64,000 nucleotides of DNA, taken from NCBI RefSeq assembly GCF_004684345.1, contig NZ_CP038468.1:42069-106068 (forward strand), given 5' to 3'. The stretch is from Citrobacter tructae (GTDB taxonomy: Bacteria; Pseudomonadota; Gammaproteobacteria; Enterobacterales; Enterobacteriaceae). Every line of letters starts with the position of its first letter. The first letter of the stretch is position 1. Below are positions 41,168 through 50,981 of this stretch, in pieces. The position numbers were made by a program, and so were the translations under genes. Below the pieces are notes generated by a model. That model saw only the letters and a list, made by a program, of their open reading frames with translations, searched no databases and was not told where the DNA came from.

Positions 41168-43468
41168 TCACTCTGGCCATTCCATATCTGGCTGTGGTGA
41201 ACTTGTCTGTTTTGGGGAGAAGAATGGCTCGTTTCTGTGCCGGGCAGGAGGAACATAGGCAGGTTGTGGAAGTGTCAGGTTCCTCAATATTGCATCCGGC
41301 GCCAGCTGAATTTCTTCAGCGTTTACTTCCGTCGATTCTGACTCAGGTTTATTGAGTGTGATGTACCGGATTGTTCGTTCCGCCATAGTGGTTGTTCTGA
41401 TGATCTCCAGCGCTTCTGCCCAGAGGTTTTCTTCCCGTCCTCCGTGGTCCATGTCATATTCTGTCATCAGATTGTGTGCTTCCTGCCGATTGGCCAGCCG
41501 CTGCTGGAAGGTATCGATTATCTTCCAGGGTTCAGTTCTGGCCGCTTTACGCCGGCGCGAGGGTTTTTCTGTAAGTACACCAATGATTTTGCTGACGTTC
41601 TCCGCTGCCGGCAGACGGCGCTGTGCTGTTCGTGGGACAAGTTTTCGCAGTTGCTTAAGATTCGGTGGGTTAATCGTGATATATCTATTGATAATGACGG
41701 GGGCATTGCATGTTTTATCCTGAGGTTCGATGTAGAAAGATGCTCCTGGAACTGGATCACCTTGAAACACTGTGTAGTTCTCACCGGGTTGTAGCTTAAT
41801 CAGGTCCTGCACATTGATTTTGTTCTCCATCTGGATATTGATGTGGTCACCATCGATCCAGGAAGTGCCAATGAGACCGTCTTGCCGCTGCAGGCTGACC
41901 ATATTCGCCCGGGCTTCCTGCCCTGCAGCATTACTGATTGTTCTTGCCGTTTTATCATCACTCACGATTTTTCCGGCGACTTTGGTGCCTGCGTTCTGCA
42001 TAAGGGTTGCGACGTTGGCCGCTGAGGTCTGATTTTCAATGCGCTCCTGGTCCTGACTCATCATTACAAGTGCAAACTCAAGAGAGCGTACCTGTGTAGC
42101 CTGAACGGCTATTCGCTCAGTGTAGTAGGCTCCCACCTCATCGAGATAATTCATGTAGGGGAATTTGCCTTTGTATTTGGTGATTTCAAGCGCTTCTGAG
42201 TCCAGTCCCTCCAGCTTGTGTCCAAGGTCCCGGGCCAGGATCATGCTCTGCTGGGTAACAAACATTCTCCCCAGTGCAGAGGTTGTGTGCTGCGACGTGT
42301 TCATGGCTGGGATCAACACCAGGAGTATGCGGTCGCTGTGAATACTGTCACGAATATCGATGTCGCCGGCATCCTCAGCGAAGATATTGCCGAACGTTTC
42401 TGTGAATGTGTTGAAGGTTTCCAGAAACTGGCCCGTCAGGTAGCTGTGCTGCTTGCGCGGCTCTTCTGTCCAGGCTGAAGGCTGCCGCACGGTGGCCATA
42501 TCGAAACCCGGTACGTCTACCAGATAATTATAGAGCGGAGAGACAGCTTCTTCTGGCCACTGATCATCCACGGCACGGCAGTAAAGCCCGGCCAGTTTCT
42601 CCAGCGGCATAAACTCGCGGAGCAACTGCAATGACATGGTTTTGTTTTCACGGACACAGTAAAACTTTGTGCCAAAGACCAGCGCCTTGTTCATTGCAAT
42701 AGCTCTGGACTGCCATTCTCCACCCTGTACGTTGGTCGGCAGCATTGATTGCATCGTCTCAGCCACAAAGGCCTCAGTGCTGTAGCAGAAGGGGTTCCAC
42801 TGGTGAGACTGTGGCCGACTTTTATCTCCGTTCTGGATCATCTCACTGCGGGACATGCCGCTGTTCATGAAGTTGATGTACTCCACATCGTCCTCACGCC
42901 CAAAGCGGCGAGCCAGATAGTAGCAGGTACGTGCAGTGTCGTTCTGCGCCTTGCCGTCAACAAAGGTGAATCCCCGTCCCCAGCAAAATGAATTGAGCAT
43001 CCACGCATAGATGGTTTCGGTTTTCCCGCCACCGGTCGAGGCAAAGAACATTACATGGCGGGTCAGATCATCAAGGGTGAGCCACAGCTCGCGTCCGATA
43101 TCATTCATTCGCTTATAGCCAATGTAGAATATCCCCTTACCTTTGCTTTCCTGCGTTGTTTCGTACTGAAACAGTGAGGGAAATGCTCTGAAAAAACTGC
43201 GTCGTACCTTCCTGTCTTCAGACGGATCTACTTTATTGAGGTGGACTGGCATTCGCATCGGCATGCGCCAGCGGTGGGTACCGAAGCTGATGCTGGCCAC
43301 TATGGTCAGCAAAAGAAAGAGCGGTATGGCGAGTGGCCAGATAAAACCCGCCACCACACTTCCAGCCATAATTCCGGCATACAGCAGGTGGTCGCGCATA
43401 AGCTCAAGAACAGGGGAATTCCAGGCATTGCGCTTCATTAGCGCCTGATTTACGGGCGTATTATTCAT
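41168..43468 (-). CDS. trbC: TrbC type IV coupling protein, DotL-like (766 aa)
   Basis: Inner-membrane ATPase that feeds the relaxosome into the MPF-I channel. N-terminal membrane helices (LLYAGIMAGSVVAGFIWPLAIPLFLLL), Walker A FASTGGGKTETIYAW, and Walker B region MNYLDEVGAYYTER. Its ribosome site (GGAGG, eight bases upstream) lies at the edge of the IS605-type element inserted between trbB and trbC, so translation may depend on element DNA. Confidence 0.92.
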   Translation of the reverse strand: MNNTPVNQALMKRNAWNSPVLELMRDHLLYAGIMAGSVVAGFIWPLAIPLFLLLTIVASISFGTHRWRMPMRMPVHLNKVDPSEDRKVRRSFFRAFPSLFQYETTQESKGKGIFYIGYKRMNDIGRELWLTLDDLTRHVMFFASTGGGKTETIYAWMLNSFCWGRGFTFVDGKAQNDTARTCYYLARRFGREDDVEYINFMNSGMSRSEMIQNGDKSRPQSHQWNPFCYSTEAFVAETMQSMLPTNVQGGEWQSRAIAMNKALVFGTKFYCVRENKTMSLQLLREFMPLEKLAGLYCRAVDDQWPEEAVSPLYNYLVDVPGFDMATVRQPSAWTEEPRKQHSYLTGQFLETFNTFTETFGNIFAEDAGDIDIRDSIHSDRILLVLIPAMNTSQHTTSALGRMFVTQQSMILARDLGHKLEGLDSEALEITKYKGKFPYMNYLDEVGAYYTERIAVQATQVRSLEFALVMMSQDQERIENQTSAANVATLMQNAGTKVAGKIVSDDKTARTISNAAGQEARANMVSLQRQDGLIGTSWIDGDHINIQMENKINVQDLIKLQPGENYTVFQGDPVPGASFYIEPQDKTCNAPVIINRYITINPPNLKQLRKLVPRTAQRRLPAAENVSKIIGVLTEKPSRRRKAARTEPWKIIDTFQQRLANRQEAHNLMTEYDMDHGGREENLWAEALEIIRTTTMAERTIRYITLNKPESESTEVNAEEIQLAPDAILRNLTLPQPAYVPPARHRNEPFFSPKQTSSPQPDMEWPE

Positions 43469-43474
43469 CAGAAT

Positions 43475-44758
43475 GCCTCCGGGAAACCCCGGCCTTTAGG
43501 CCGGGGAGGAAAGGAAGCGGTTTTCCGGCTAACTGCCTTTTGCATAATCAAATTGTCCTCTTTAGTATGTGAAACGATGAAACGCGCCTATAAATACCGG
43601 TTTTACCCGACACCAGAGCAGACTGAGCTTTTAGCTCAGACGTTTGGCTGTGTACGTTTTGTCTATAACAGCATCCTCCGCTGGCGCACGGATGCGTACT
43701 ACGAGCGAAAGGAAAAGATCGGCTATATACAAGCCAGCGCGCGATTAACTGCACTGAAAAAAGAGCCAGAATTCGCCTGGCTGAATAACGTTTCCTGCGT
43801 ACCCATGCAACAGGCGCTACGCCACCAACAAATGGCCTTTGCTAACTTCTTCGCCGGACGAGCCGCATATCCAGCCTTCAAAAGCAAACGCCACAAGCAG
43901 GCGGTTGAGTTCACTGCGAGCGCGTTTAAATATCGTGACGGCAAGTTGTACATGGCAAAGAGCAAGGCGCCGTTATATGTGCGCTGGAGCCGTCAGTTGC
44001 CGTCTGCGCCATCCACTGTCACTATCACCAAAGATGCCGCCGGACGATATTTCGTATCCTGTCTTTGCGAGTTTGAACCTGTATCACTGCCGATTACCGT
44101 TTCCACGGTCGGCATTGATGTTGGTTTAAAAGATTTGTTCGTCACCGACAGCGGATTCAAAACCAGCAATCCACGCCACACGGCTAAATATGCGAAGCGA
44201 CTGGCTTTGCAGCAACGCATGTTAAGCAGGAAGAAAAAAGGCTCAAACAATCGTGCCAAAGCCCGCTTAAAGCTCGCCAAACTCCACGCGAAAATGTCCG
44301 ATTGCCGGATGGATAACCTGCATAAGTTGTCCCGCAAACTGATTAACGAAAACCAAGTTGTTTGCGTCGAATCCCTTAAGGTGAAAAACATGATCCGCAA
44401 CCCAAAGCTGTCAAAAGCGATAGCTGACGCAAGCTGGAGCGAACTTGTTCGCCAGCTACAGTACAAAGGGGAATGGGCAGGGCGTAGCGTTGTCGCTATC
44501 GACCAGTATTTCCCTTCTTCCAGACGTTGTAGCTGTTGCGGCTTTACCATGAAAAACATGCCTCTTGATATTCGTCAGTGGCTCTGTCCTGAATGCGGGG
44601 CAGACCATGATCGTGATATCAACGCGGCCCGTAATATAAAAGCTGCCGGGCTGGCAGTGTTAGCCCATGGAGAGCCTGTAAATCCTGAACCGCATCACGC
44701 GGCTTAGGTTCGGCTCGTTGAAGTGGGAATCCCCGTTCTTCAGGGCTGGGAGCAGTCA
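43475..44758 (+). mobile_element. IS605/IS1341-type TnpB-only element (ends approximate)
   Basis: The left end has a hairpin CCCCGGCC-TTTA-GGCCGGGG (43487-43506); the right end has a structured TCCCCGTTCTTCAGGGCTGG segment (44730-44749) ending near GTCAA. No tnpA is present. It lies exactly between the stop of trbB (44763) and the start of trbC, on the opposite strand. Ends are judged from the hairpins and flanking genes. Confidence 0.75.
43577..44707 (+). CDS. tnpB: TnpB RNA-guided nuclease (376 aa)
   Basis: RuvC-type endonuclease guided by an RNA from the element's right end. Starts MKRAYKYRFYPTPEQTELLA; ATG at 43577 is chosen over TTG at 43553. RuvC residues: Asp in VGIDVGLKDLFVTDSG, Glu in VVCVESLKVKNM, Asp in CGADHDRDINAARNI. 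The zinc ribbon CSCCG...CPECG is intact. Full length, so probably active. The right-end RNA would carry a guide beginning in the trbB 3' end. Confidence 0.92.
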   Translation: MKRAYKYRFYPTPEQTELLAQTFGCVRFVYNSILRWRTDAYYERKEKIGYIQASARLTALKKEPEFAWLNNVSCVPMQQALRHQQMAFANFFAGRAAYPAFKSKRHKQAVEFTASAFKYRDGKLYMAKSKAPLYVRWSRQLPSAPSTVTITKDAAGRYFVSCLCEFEPVSLPITVSTVGIDVGLKDLFVTDSGFKTSNPRHTAKYAKRLALQQRMLSRKKKGSNNRAKARLKLAKLHAKMSDCRMDNLHKLSRKLINENQVVCVESLKVKNMIRNPKLSKAIADASWSELVRQLQYKGEWAGRSVVAIDQYFPSSRRCSCCGFTMKNMPLDIRQWLCPECGADHDRDINAARNIKAAGLAVLAHGEPVNPEPHHAA

Positions 44759-44762
44759 AGGG

Positions 44763-45962
44763 TTACTCCTGGATGCTAAGGGAACTCACAAAACGGTCGA
44801 CCTGTTCTTGTGTCATTGGATCGGTAATTTTCATGAAGTGAGCAATTTTATCAGGTGCGGCCAGCATGCCTGTTGCCAGACGAATGCCTGTGTCAGTCAG
44901 CACTGTCGGTGTACCTGAGAAACCAAATGCGCGGAAGCCTGTATCGTTTACGGCCACTACGGCTTGAGCCGACACGGAACAGTCTGAACTCACCTGTTGA
45001 GAGGTCGCCTGTCCAGGAACCTGCATGCCTGCGTCCGGGCGAAAAAGGTCGCTCCATGCTAAAGCACGGGCAGTCAGGTCTTTCTCGCACAATACCGGAA
45101 CGATTTTATCTACGGCATCGCCACCGTCATTGACTACAGATACAGGGAAAATGACCACGTTGTAATTTTGTGCCAGCTGTTCGATTGCTGGTTCCATGCT
45201 TTTGCAAACCGCACAGGTTGGGTCGAGGAATGCATACAGCGTACGTTCATGTCCGGTTGAGAGTGGGATGGTGAACAGACCCCGATCGGCGCTGCGCTTC
45301 AGTATGGCTACCATCTTCTGTCGGGCTGACTGTTCCGTCGCTTCTGTTGTTACTGGCGTGGGTGGAGTTATCGGTGTTGCTGCCGTCTGCAATGCTTCAG
45401 CAGGAGAGGCCGGTAAGGATTCATGGCTTTCCTTCATAATATTCTGCATGTTGGCGGATTCAGCCTGTACAGCGTGGCTGACAGTATTGTCAGTCGACGG
45501 GAGAACCGTCATTTTAGGTTGTCCCTGAATAGCGGCAGACTGTTGTGGCTGAACAGGGGCAGGCCCTTCAGGTATTGTCAGTTCTGTGCTACTGAAATTA
45601 AGTGAGGTATGGTTGCTTGTACCCATGAACCATAACGAGGACGCAATCAACGCACCGCCAACAAACAGGACAAGGGCTTTAATTCGCCGTTTTATCACCG
45701 CCTTACTCTGAGTTTTGAGTTGCAGTGCAATGGTGTTGAAGACTTCTGCGGCATCGTGCATCGGGTCATCAAGAAGTGTCACGGCTTCTTTTGAAAGCTC
45801 ATAAAAGGCAATGAGTTTTTTATCATGAATGGCCATACGCTGTGGTTCGCGGAATATGAGCAGGGCCTGAGGATCGCCGTCTCCGCTTTGATGTAAAACC
45901 ACAATTGTGTCGTAAATGAAATCGTTACAACGAAAGGTGGTGTAGGTGCTTTTCTGTGACAT
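44763..45962 (-). CDS. trbB: TrbB thioredoxin-like transfer protein (399 aa)
   Basis: MPF-I accessory with a single membrane helix (IKALVLFVGGALIASSLWFM) and a periplasmic DsbC/DsbG-like domain. The active site is the CAVC of LDPTCAVCKSMEPA. It probably isomerises disulfides in transfer-pore proteins. The TnpB element begins just beyond its stop. Ribosome site GGAG. Confidence 0.88.
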   Translation of the reverse strand: MSQKSTYTTFRCNDFIYDTIVVLHQSGDGDPQALLIFREPQRMAIHDKKLIAFYELSKEAVTLLDDPMHDAAEVFNTIALQLKTQSKAVIKRRIKALVLFVGGALIASSLWFMGTSNHTSLNFSSTELTIPEGPAPVQPQQSAAIQGQPKMTVLPSTDNTVSHAVQAESANMQNIMKESHESLPASPAEALQTAATPITPPTPVTTEATEQSARQKMVAILKRSADRGLFTIPLSTGHERTLYAFLDPTCAVCKSMEPAIEQLAQNYNVVIFPVSVVNDGGDAVDKIVPVLCEKDLTARALAWSDLFRPDAGMQVPGQATSQQVSSDCSVSAQAVVAVNDTGFRAFGFSGTPTVLTDTGIRLATGMLAAPDKIAHFMKITDPMTQEQVDRFVSSLSIQE

Positions 45963-46014
45963 AAGGAGACTCCAGTAGAAGGTATGTTAATTCGCGTTAG
46001 ATATGTTCGGATTT

Positions 46015-47223
46015 TCAGAAGATGGGAGCGTCGTCGCCTCCCGGGCGAGTGATAACATCTTCCGTCAGTGACCAGTTGGTCCGGATGCGGCGCTTGCGGT
46101 CTAGGTCTGGCTGAGGTTCGTCCCAGATTAGCCCCAAGGACAGCATATCGATGCGCAGTCCCTCAATGGCTTCATCGACGCAGGCTTGCGGGCAGGGCAG
46201 GCCAAGTCGTATAGCCTCACTCTCGGTGCGGGCGACGGCGACGATACCTGCTCCTTCAATAAATCCTTTGGTGGTGTTTGCCCGGTGCAGGGCATAGAAG
46301 AGGGGACGATCCACTCCCTTGAGCCATAACCAGTTAGGCGGTGTCAGCCGTAAATCATGTGCGTACAGCCAGACCATGCCACTTCTGACGTAGCGGTGCT
46401 CATGCAACCACTTTTTCGCGCCTTCGCTCTGGATGACACGCTTAAAGGCAGTTCTGGCCAGCGCATAGACTGGTACTGAGAATTTCCCCTTATCACGGCG
46501 ACTTTTGAGACGGCAGGAACGGTTCAGTTCATCCATCAGCGCTTTTGCTGCCGGGCGATCGTCCAGGAAAAACTGAAGGCCGAATATTGCGAACAGAGTT
46601 TTTTCATGCGGCGCAAGGCTTTTCCATCCATTCAGCGGACGTCCCAGCTGCGCCATGAAAACAGCCCGGCAGCGGGCAACATCGAGCTGCATGTTACTGA
46701 TGAGTTGATGTTCTTCTACGAAACCTTCCGGGGTTTGTGCCGGACGTCTTTCCGGACGACGTTTATCCAACAAGAGACGACTGGCATCTCCCTCACTAAG
46801 GATGGGGGAAATTGCAGGAGAAATAGCTTCCATGGCGAACGGCAATGTACTTATGTCGAGTACCCGCCGAGTTTGCCAGTTGCGGGCTGGATGGTGTAAC
46901 CAGCTCCACAGGGAAGCGGTGGACAGGGGAATGAGGAATATCATCAAGATCCCTGTCGTTTGCTCCATCACGTTGATCCACTGATCGTACGTGATGTATT
47001 GGGCATTGTTGGCGGTGACGGCCAACAGGTTATAGCGCGGTGCGGCCCAGGTATGGAATGGTCCAAAGTCAGCCATACCCCACAGGATATGCAAAATGAA
47101 ACATGACCAATACACAAACTCGGGCAAGTACAGCCAAGCGACAAGCAGAACCATAATTCCCAGGATGGCGAGGGCGCCGAGAAATTCAAGCGGGTCATTC
47201 GATCCCACGCGAGCGGATGTCAT
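46015..47223 (-). CDS. trbA: TrbA transfer protein, DotM/IcmP-like (402 aa)
   Basis: Starts MTSARVGSNDPLEFLGALAI; N-terminal membrane helices (LAILGIMVLLVAWLYLPEFVYW, GILMIFLIPLSTASLWSWL) then a cytoplasmic domain. IncI TrbA is the counterpart of DotM/IcmP, part of the coupling complex with TrbC. It ends 52 bp before trbB's start. Confidence 0.85.
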   Translation of the reverse strand: MTSARVGSNDPLEFLGALAILGIMVLLVAWLYLPEFVYWSCFILHILWGMADFGPFHTWAAPRYNLLAVTANNAQYITYDQWINVMEQTTGILMIFLIPLSTASLWSWLHHPARNWQTRRVLDISTLPFAMEAISPAISPILSEGDASRLLLDKRRPERRPAQTPEGFVEEHQLISNMQLDVARCRAVFMAQLGRPLNGWKSLAPHEKTLFAIFGLQFFLDDRPAAKALMDELNRSCRLKSRRDKGKFSVPVYALARTAFKRVIQSEGAKKWLHEHRYVRSGMVWLYAHDLRLTPPNWLWLKGVDRPLFYALHRANTTKGFIEGAGIVAVARTESEAIRLGLPCPQACVDEAIEGLRIDMLSLGLIWDEPQPDLDRKRRIRTNWSLTEDVITRPGGDDAPIF

Positions 47224-47525
47224 GGATAAACTCCCAAGATGAAGACTAACTGAATAAAAAAGGGCAACAACGCATGGACTTATCTAAAGTCTGTAGGCGT
47301 GTTTACTGATGGCAACGGAAGGTGAAAATATATTGATTGGTTAAAAATTAAATTATTGTGGATCTGATATGGATCCCCTTTATTTGAGTAATAATCAATA
47401 AGGAGTCAGATTGTGGTTTTAATTATCATTATCTGTTTTAGAGTGAATTTTCAGGGCAATGATCTACTTTAATAAAAATAGCCGGTAATTAAACCGGCTA
47501 TTTATTGGAGGGGAGTAGATGTGTT
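47224..47525. other. Intergenic region upstream of trbA
   Basis: A 300-bp AT-rich stretch containing the trbA promoter region and, at its right end, the excA terminator. No gene seen. Confidence 0.4.
47478..47501 (-). terminator. Terminator of the tra/excA operon
   Basis: ATAGCCGGT (47478-47486) pairs with ACCGGCTAT (47493-47501) with a 6-base loop; on the minus strand it is followed by T-rich sequence. It lies 25 bp past the excA stop. Confidence 0.8.
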
Positions 47526-48158
47526 TTAGGCAAGAACGGGAACTGGTAGTCCTGTCAGAACTTCGATCTCGGCACGTTTTTTATTCACGACATCATTGAA
47601 GTTAAAGTTATAGCTGTATCCTTTATTGTTCATTGCGTGCAAATGGTTAGCAATACTGGATGCAGCGCCGGTATCAATAAGAATCATCGGCAACGATGTA
47701 AACTTTGTGAACAGGCGCAGCTTTGAGTCTTCAACCTCTGTACGGGTAAGGCTGTAAGCATCGAAACCAATGACATCCATAACGTTGCCAGGATAGATTC
47801 TGATGTACAAAAACGTTCCTTGCTGGAAGTCGAAACCCAGATAGGTACTTTGCCAGAAGAGCCAGCCTTCTGAGTTGATGTCCGGCTTGAAGTGCCCTGT
47901 ATCCTTGATTTTCTCAATAACAGCAAGGATCTTTTTTTTACGATTATTGGCTATGCCGTAATTTATGATGAATGGGGCGAACAGCATAAACCAAAGACTA
48001 AAGAGAAAAATATAGTCACTTCCAATAACATAATCCCCGCTCGATACATATAAAGTAAATAGCGGAGCAAGTAAAACTAATGTAATAACTCCGAACCGCA
48101 AGAATAGAGTTCTGACTACATAATATGGAAGCCACCATTTAGGGAATCTATCTTTCAC
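47526..48158 (-). CDS. excA: ExcA-like entry-exclusion protein (210 aa)
   Basis: Blocks redundant entry by recognising TraY of the donor. GTG at 48158 is preferred (GGAGG spaced eight bases) over TTG at 48164. Two membrane segments, VVRTLFLRFGVITLVLLAPLFTLYV and YIFLFSLWFMLFAPFIINYGI, then a cytoplasmic domain. Assigned by position after traY and by this topology; exclusion genes vary widely. Confidence 0.75.
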   Translation of the reverse strand: MKDRFPKWWLPYYVVRTLFLRFGVITLVLLAPLFTLYVSSGDYVIGSDYIFLFSLWFMLFAPFIINYGIANNRKKKILAVIEKIKDTGHFKPDINSEGWLFWQSTYLGFDFQQGTFLYIRIYPGNVMDVIGFDAYSLTRTEVEDSKLRLFTKFTSLPMILIDTGAASSIANHLHAMNNKGYSYNFNFNDVVNKKRAEIEVLTGLPVPVLA

Positions 48159-48219
48159 AGTCAACCCTCCTTAGGTATTTCAATCAATATTATAGCACTA
48201 CTGGATAGATGTCCACATC

Positions 48220-50382
48220 TCAACTTTTGATTCCATCATTATTTGTTCCATCGGGGCCATTCATACCCTTTGTATTAACTCCAGGGGTATGGCGTATATT
48301 TCTCCCACCGGCTATAAACATATCTTTCACTGAGCCAGCCATACTGCCAAGGGTATTGGCTGCATCCCTTCCGCCCAAGAATGAAATCACGTAGTCCGGT
48401 AGATATGCCTGTAATGCAAACATACTGGATACCAGTGCTGTACACAGGCGTGCATAAATCATTAAGAATCCAACAAGACTGAAAACTCCGGTCAAAGAAT
48501 TTGCCTGAACATTGACCAGAGCTGCTCCGAACAATGCGTGTAAGATTGTACCTACAGCTATAATCGCGACAGATGCGAAAAAGAATCCAAACACCATGAG
48601 GGTTGGGCGTATCATCGTGTCGATCAAGTAGATATAGCCGTACGCAGCACGACTACCTCGATCCTGTGAAGTACCTAGATGTGTAGCTCCCCACAGAGGG
48701 CCTGCAGCACAGCCAACAAGAACACTGACAATCCAGTTTCCAATCCCTGTCATCCAGAAAATGAATGGTATAAACGGTAAGTAGATTGATAAGGTAAACC
48801 CAGCCGTAAACATGAGCAGCAGCAGGAAGTATATTGCTGGAGATATAGCATCCAGACCTTTATTAATCGCGCTGACTGTGCCGGTAGATAAATCTAGCGC
48901 TTTACCTACCAAGCTTCCTTCCCCAGCAGCTGCAATGATTCGAACAGCTGTGTATGCAGTTAATGTGCCTTCGGCAGCTCCAAACGTGTAATCGCCTACA
49001 TTTTTCATCTTAATAAGCGGGTTAACTTGCCCATTTACAGAACCTGTTCCACTTAATGAAGTTGCTAAGTAGTTGGTTAACCTCTGCATGGGCCCACCGA
49101 CAGTTTTCATGAAATAACTATTTGGATCATTCCCATCTACTGCCGTTTGTTCATCGTTTGAGATAGTGGTCCCCAACGCCGGACTGTAACTCGAATTCTG
49201 CAATTGAGTTCTGTATGCGCTCATTACTGCACTGAAAAGTTCTCCGCTGCCAATTTCCCCTAGAGAGGACATCCCACTGGTCGCCGGTGCGCGACTGGCA
49301 ACTTCAGTCAGGCGTTGGTTGGCCGTTGCGAAAGTCTGATACCAGGCGCCGAGAGACGCCCAGCCGTATGTATCGAGGTAATTCCTGACAGCATCCTGAA
49401 TGCCATTTTGCTCACTCTGTGCCGGCAGCGCACGCTGTACTGTTTGTTCATAGTTGTTGGCAGCTCGTTGAATGCGCGTTTCTATATCCGGGAGTGTGCC
49501 GTTTCCGGTCGTTCGCTTATTCATAAATCCTGTAACAAACTCGCTGGCAGCGCTATCCATATCCTGAATCATGGCTTCCATCGCTTTGTTTTGTGCGTCC
49601 ACGACTTCACGTGTGTCGCTATTACTGAAGGGATTAAAGAAGCTCCCAGAGCCAGACGAGGAGCCTGATTTCTGTTGTTCCGGAATTGTTGCTGTGCCAC
49701 ACACTCCACTGCCGTTCGTGACCCGGTAGGTATAATTTCCTCCAGACGAACCGAATCTCTCAGTCATTTTTGCTGTGGTGGAATTGGCAGTGCTGCTGTA
49801 ATCGTCCAGTGCCGTATTGATGGCGTATTTGCACAGCTGCATCTCAAAAATACCGCGTGCAGATGTACGGGTCGAGGCCTGGGTGGGCTGCACCGTCAGG
49901 GAGTAGCCGCTGGCAATATCACTTGCAGCTTTGGACACCATCAGGTTGGCAGAGCCCACGCCCATAATCGATGCGCCCCAGAGGATGATGAGCTGAGACA
50001 TGCTCCAGCCATTGGCTGTCGGGATAATCATCAAGAATCCTGAGACTGTACTCAGTGTACTGGTGATATCGCGATCGCCACTGAATACCTTGCCCTGATG
50101 CCCCGTTTTGTTGATGTGCTTCAGGCCAATAATCACAAACCAGACGACGGCAAGGACGGCAATAATTCCGTTAAACAGCGCAAACAGATTCCCGATCATC
50201 GTGGTATTACCGGCGGCGAGAGGGTCTAGCACCACGTCGCCGAAGATAGTGACCAGAGCCTGTCGGGAAAGGTCCTGGGCATTGGTCGCAGCAGAGACTA
50301 TATCATCGTAAGTGACACCGGCGCGTGCCGGGATAACAGGTATAAGCAGCCCTGCACAAAGCGCACGAATGAGATTTTTCAC
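48220..50382 (-). CDS. traY: TraY pore protein, DotA-like (720 aa)
   Basis: Large polytopic inner-membrane protein. Signal peptide MKNLIRALCAGLLIPVIPARAG from a GTG start, a central periplasmic domain and several C-terminal membrane helices (IYFLLLLMFTAGFTLSIYLPFIPFIFW, TLMVFGFFFASVAIIAVGTILHALF). Determines exclusion specificity in IncI plasmids. Confidence 0.88.
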   Translation of the reverse strand: MKNLIRALCAGLLIPVIPARAGVTYDDIVSAATNAQDLSRQALVTIFGDVVLDPLAAGNTTMIGNLFALFNGIIAVLAVVWFVIIGLKHINKTGHQGKVFSGDRDITSTLSTVSGFLMIIPTANGWSMSQLIILWGASIMGVGSANLMVSKAASDIASGYSLTVQPTQASTRTSARGIFEMQLCKYAINTALDDYSSTANSTTAKMTERFGSSGGNYTYRVTNGSGVCGTATIPEQQKSGSSSGSGSFFNPFSNSDTREVVDAQNKAMEAMIQDMDSAASEFVTGFMNKRTTGNGTLPDIETRIQRAANNYEQTVQRALPAQSEQNGIQDAVRNYLDTYGWASLGAWYQTFATANQRLTEVASRAPATSGMSSLGEIGSGELFSAVMSAYRTQLQNSSYSPALGTTISNDEQTAVDGNDPNSYFMKTVGGPMQRLTNYLATSLSGTGSVNGQVNPLIKMKNVGDYTFGAAEGTLTAYTAVRIIAAAGEGSLVGKALDLSTGTVSAINKGLDAISPAIYFLLLLMFTAGFTLSIYLPFIPFIFWMTGIGNWIVSVLVGCAAGPLWGATHLGTSQDRGSRAAYGYIYLIDTMIRPTLMVFGFFFASVAIIAVGTILHALFGAALVNVQANSLTGVFSLVGFLMIYARLCTALVSSMFALQAYLPDYVISFLGGRDAANTLGSMAGSVKDMFIAGGRNIRHTPGVNTKGMNGPDGTNNDGIKS

Positions 50383-50438
50383 GGTAACTCCGGATAAAAC
50401 ATGAATGCCGGGATGGCGGTTGGGGCAGAAGAGGGCCG

Positions 50439-50981
50439 TTATTTTCCGAGAATGGAATCTCGTAAGGCATGTGTTTCCGTCCTGAAATGCTGAAAGGTGC
50501 CTCCTTCAGCAAGACTCACACGCCGGTTGCGTAACTGCCACAGTCGATAGGTTACGATTAGCGCTTTTGACCACGCCACGCCAGCGCCGGAAAACAGCAC
50601 CACACAGGTGCTGATCTGGTGTGCAGTGATACTCCCACAGATGATGAATGTTGTCAGTGGTGCAAGCGGAACGAGTATAATCATAAGCCAGAACAGAAAT
50701 CGCCAGCGCCGGCGCTGGCTAACATACCCCTTATCCAGCTGTTCGGTAGTACAGCCGGATTCCTCAACGGCTTTTTCCCAATCAGGAGAAGCAGGCAGTT
50801 TGTCGTCGGTGTTAAGCTCAGGAAAGGCATCACGCATTCGCTCCAGATTGCGTGATGTCATGTGTCGAGCTGATCGTAGAAACCACTTTGTTTCCTGCAC
50901 AGGTAGAAAGATGCTAAGCAATCCGATGGTGATACGCCCGGTGAGGCTTTTTTTTCGTGAGACTATTTTTTCAGATGTCAT
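50439..50981 (-). CDS. traX: TraX membrane protein (180 aa)
   Basis: Starts MTSEKIVSRKKSLTGRITIG; two membrane helices (FLFWLMIILVPLAPLTTFIICG, TCVVLFSGAGVAWSKALIV). Overlaps the traW stop by 4 bp. MPF-I component of unclear role, identified by order and topology. Confidence 0.8.
   Translation of the reverse strand: MTSEKIVSRKKSLTGRITIGLLSIFLPVQETKWFLRSARHMTSRNLERMRDAFPELNTDDKLPASPDWEKAVEESGCTTEQLDKGYVSQRRRWRFLFWLMIILVPLAPLTTFIICGSITAHQISTCVVLFSGAGVAWSKALIVTYRLWQLRNRRVSLAEGGTFQHFRTETHALRDSILGK

Noticed and set aside
48159..48164. TTG start for excA
   Set aside because: The GGAGG is too close; GTG at 48158 has proper spacing.
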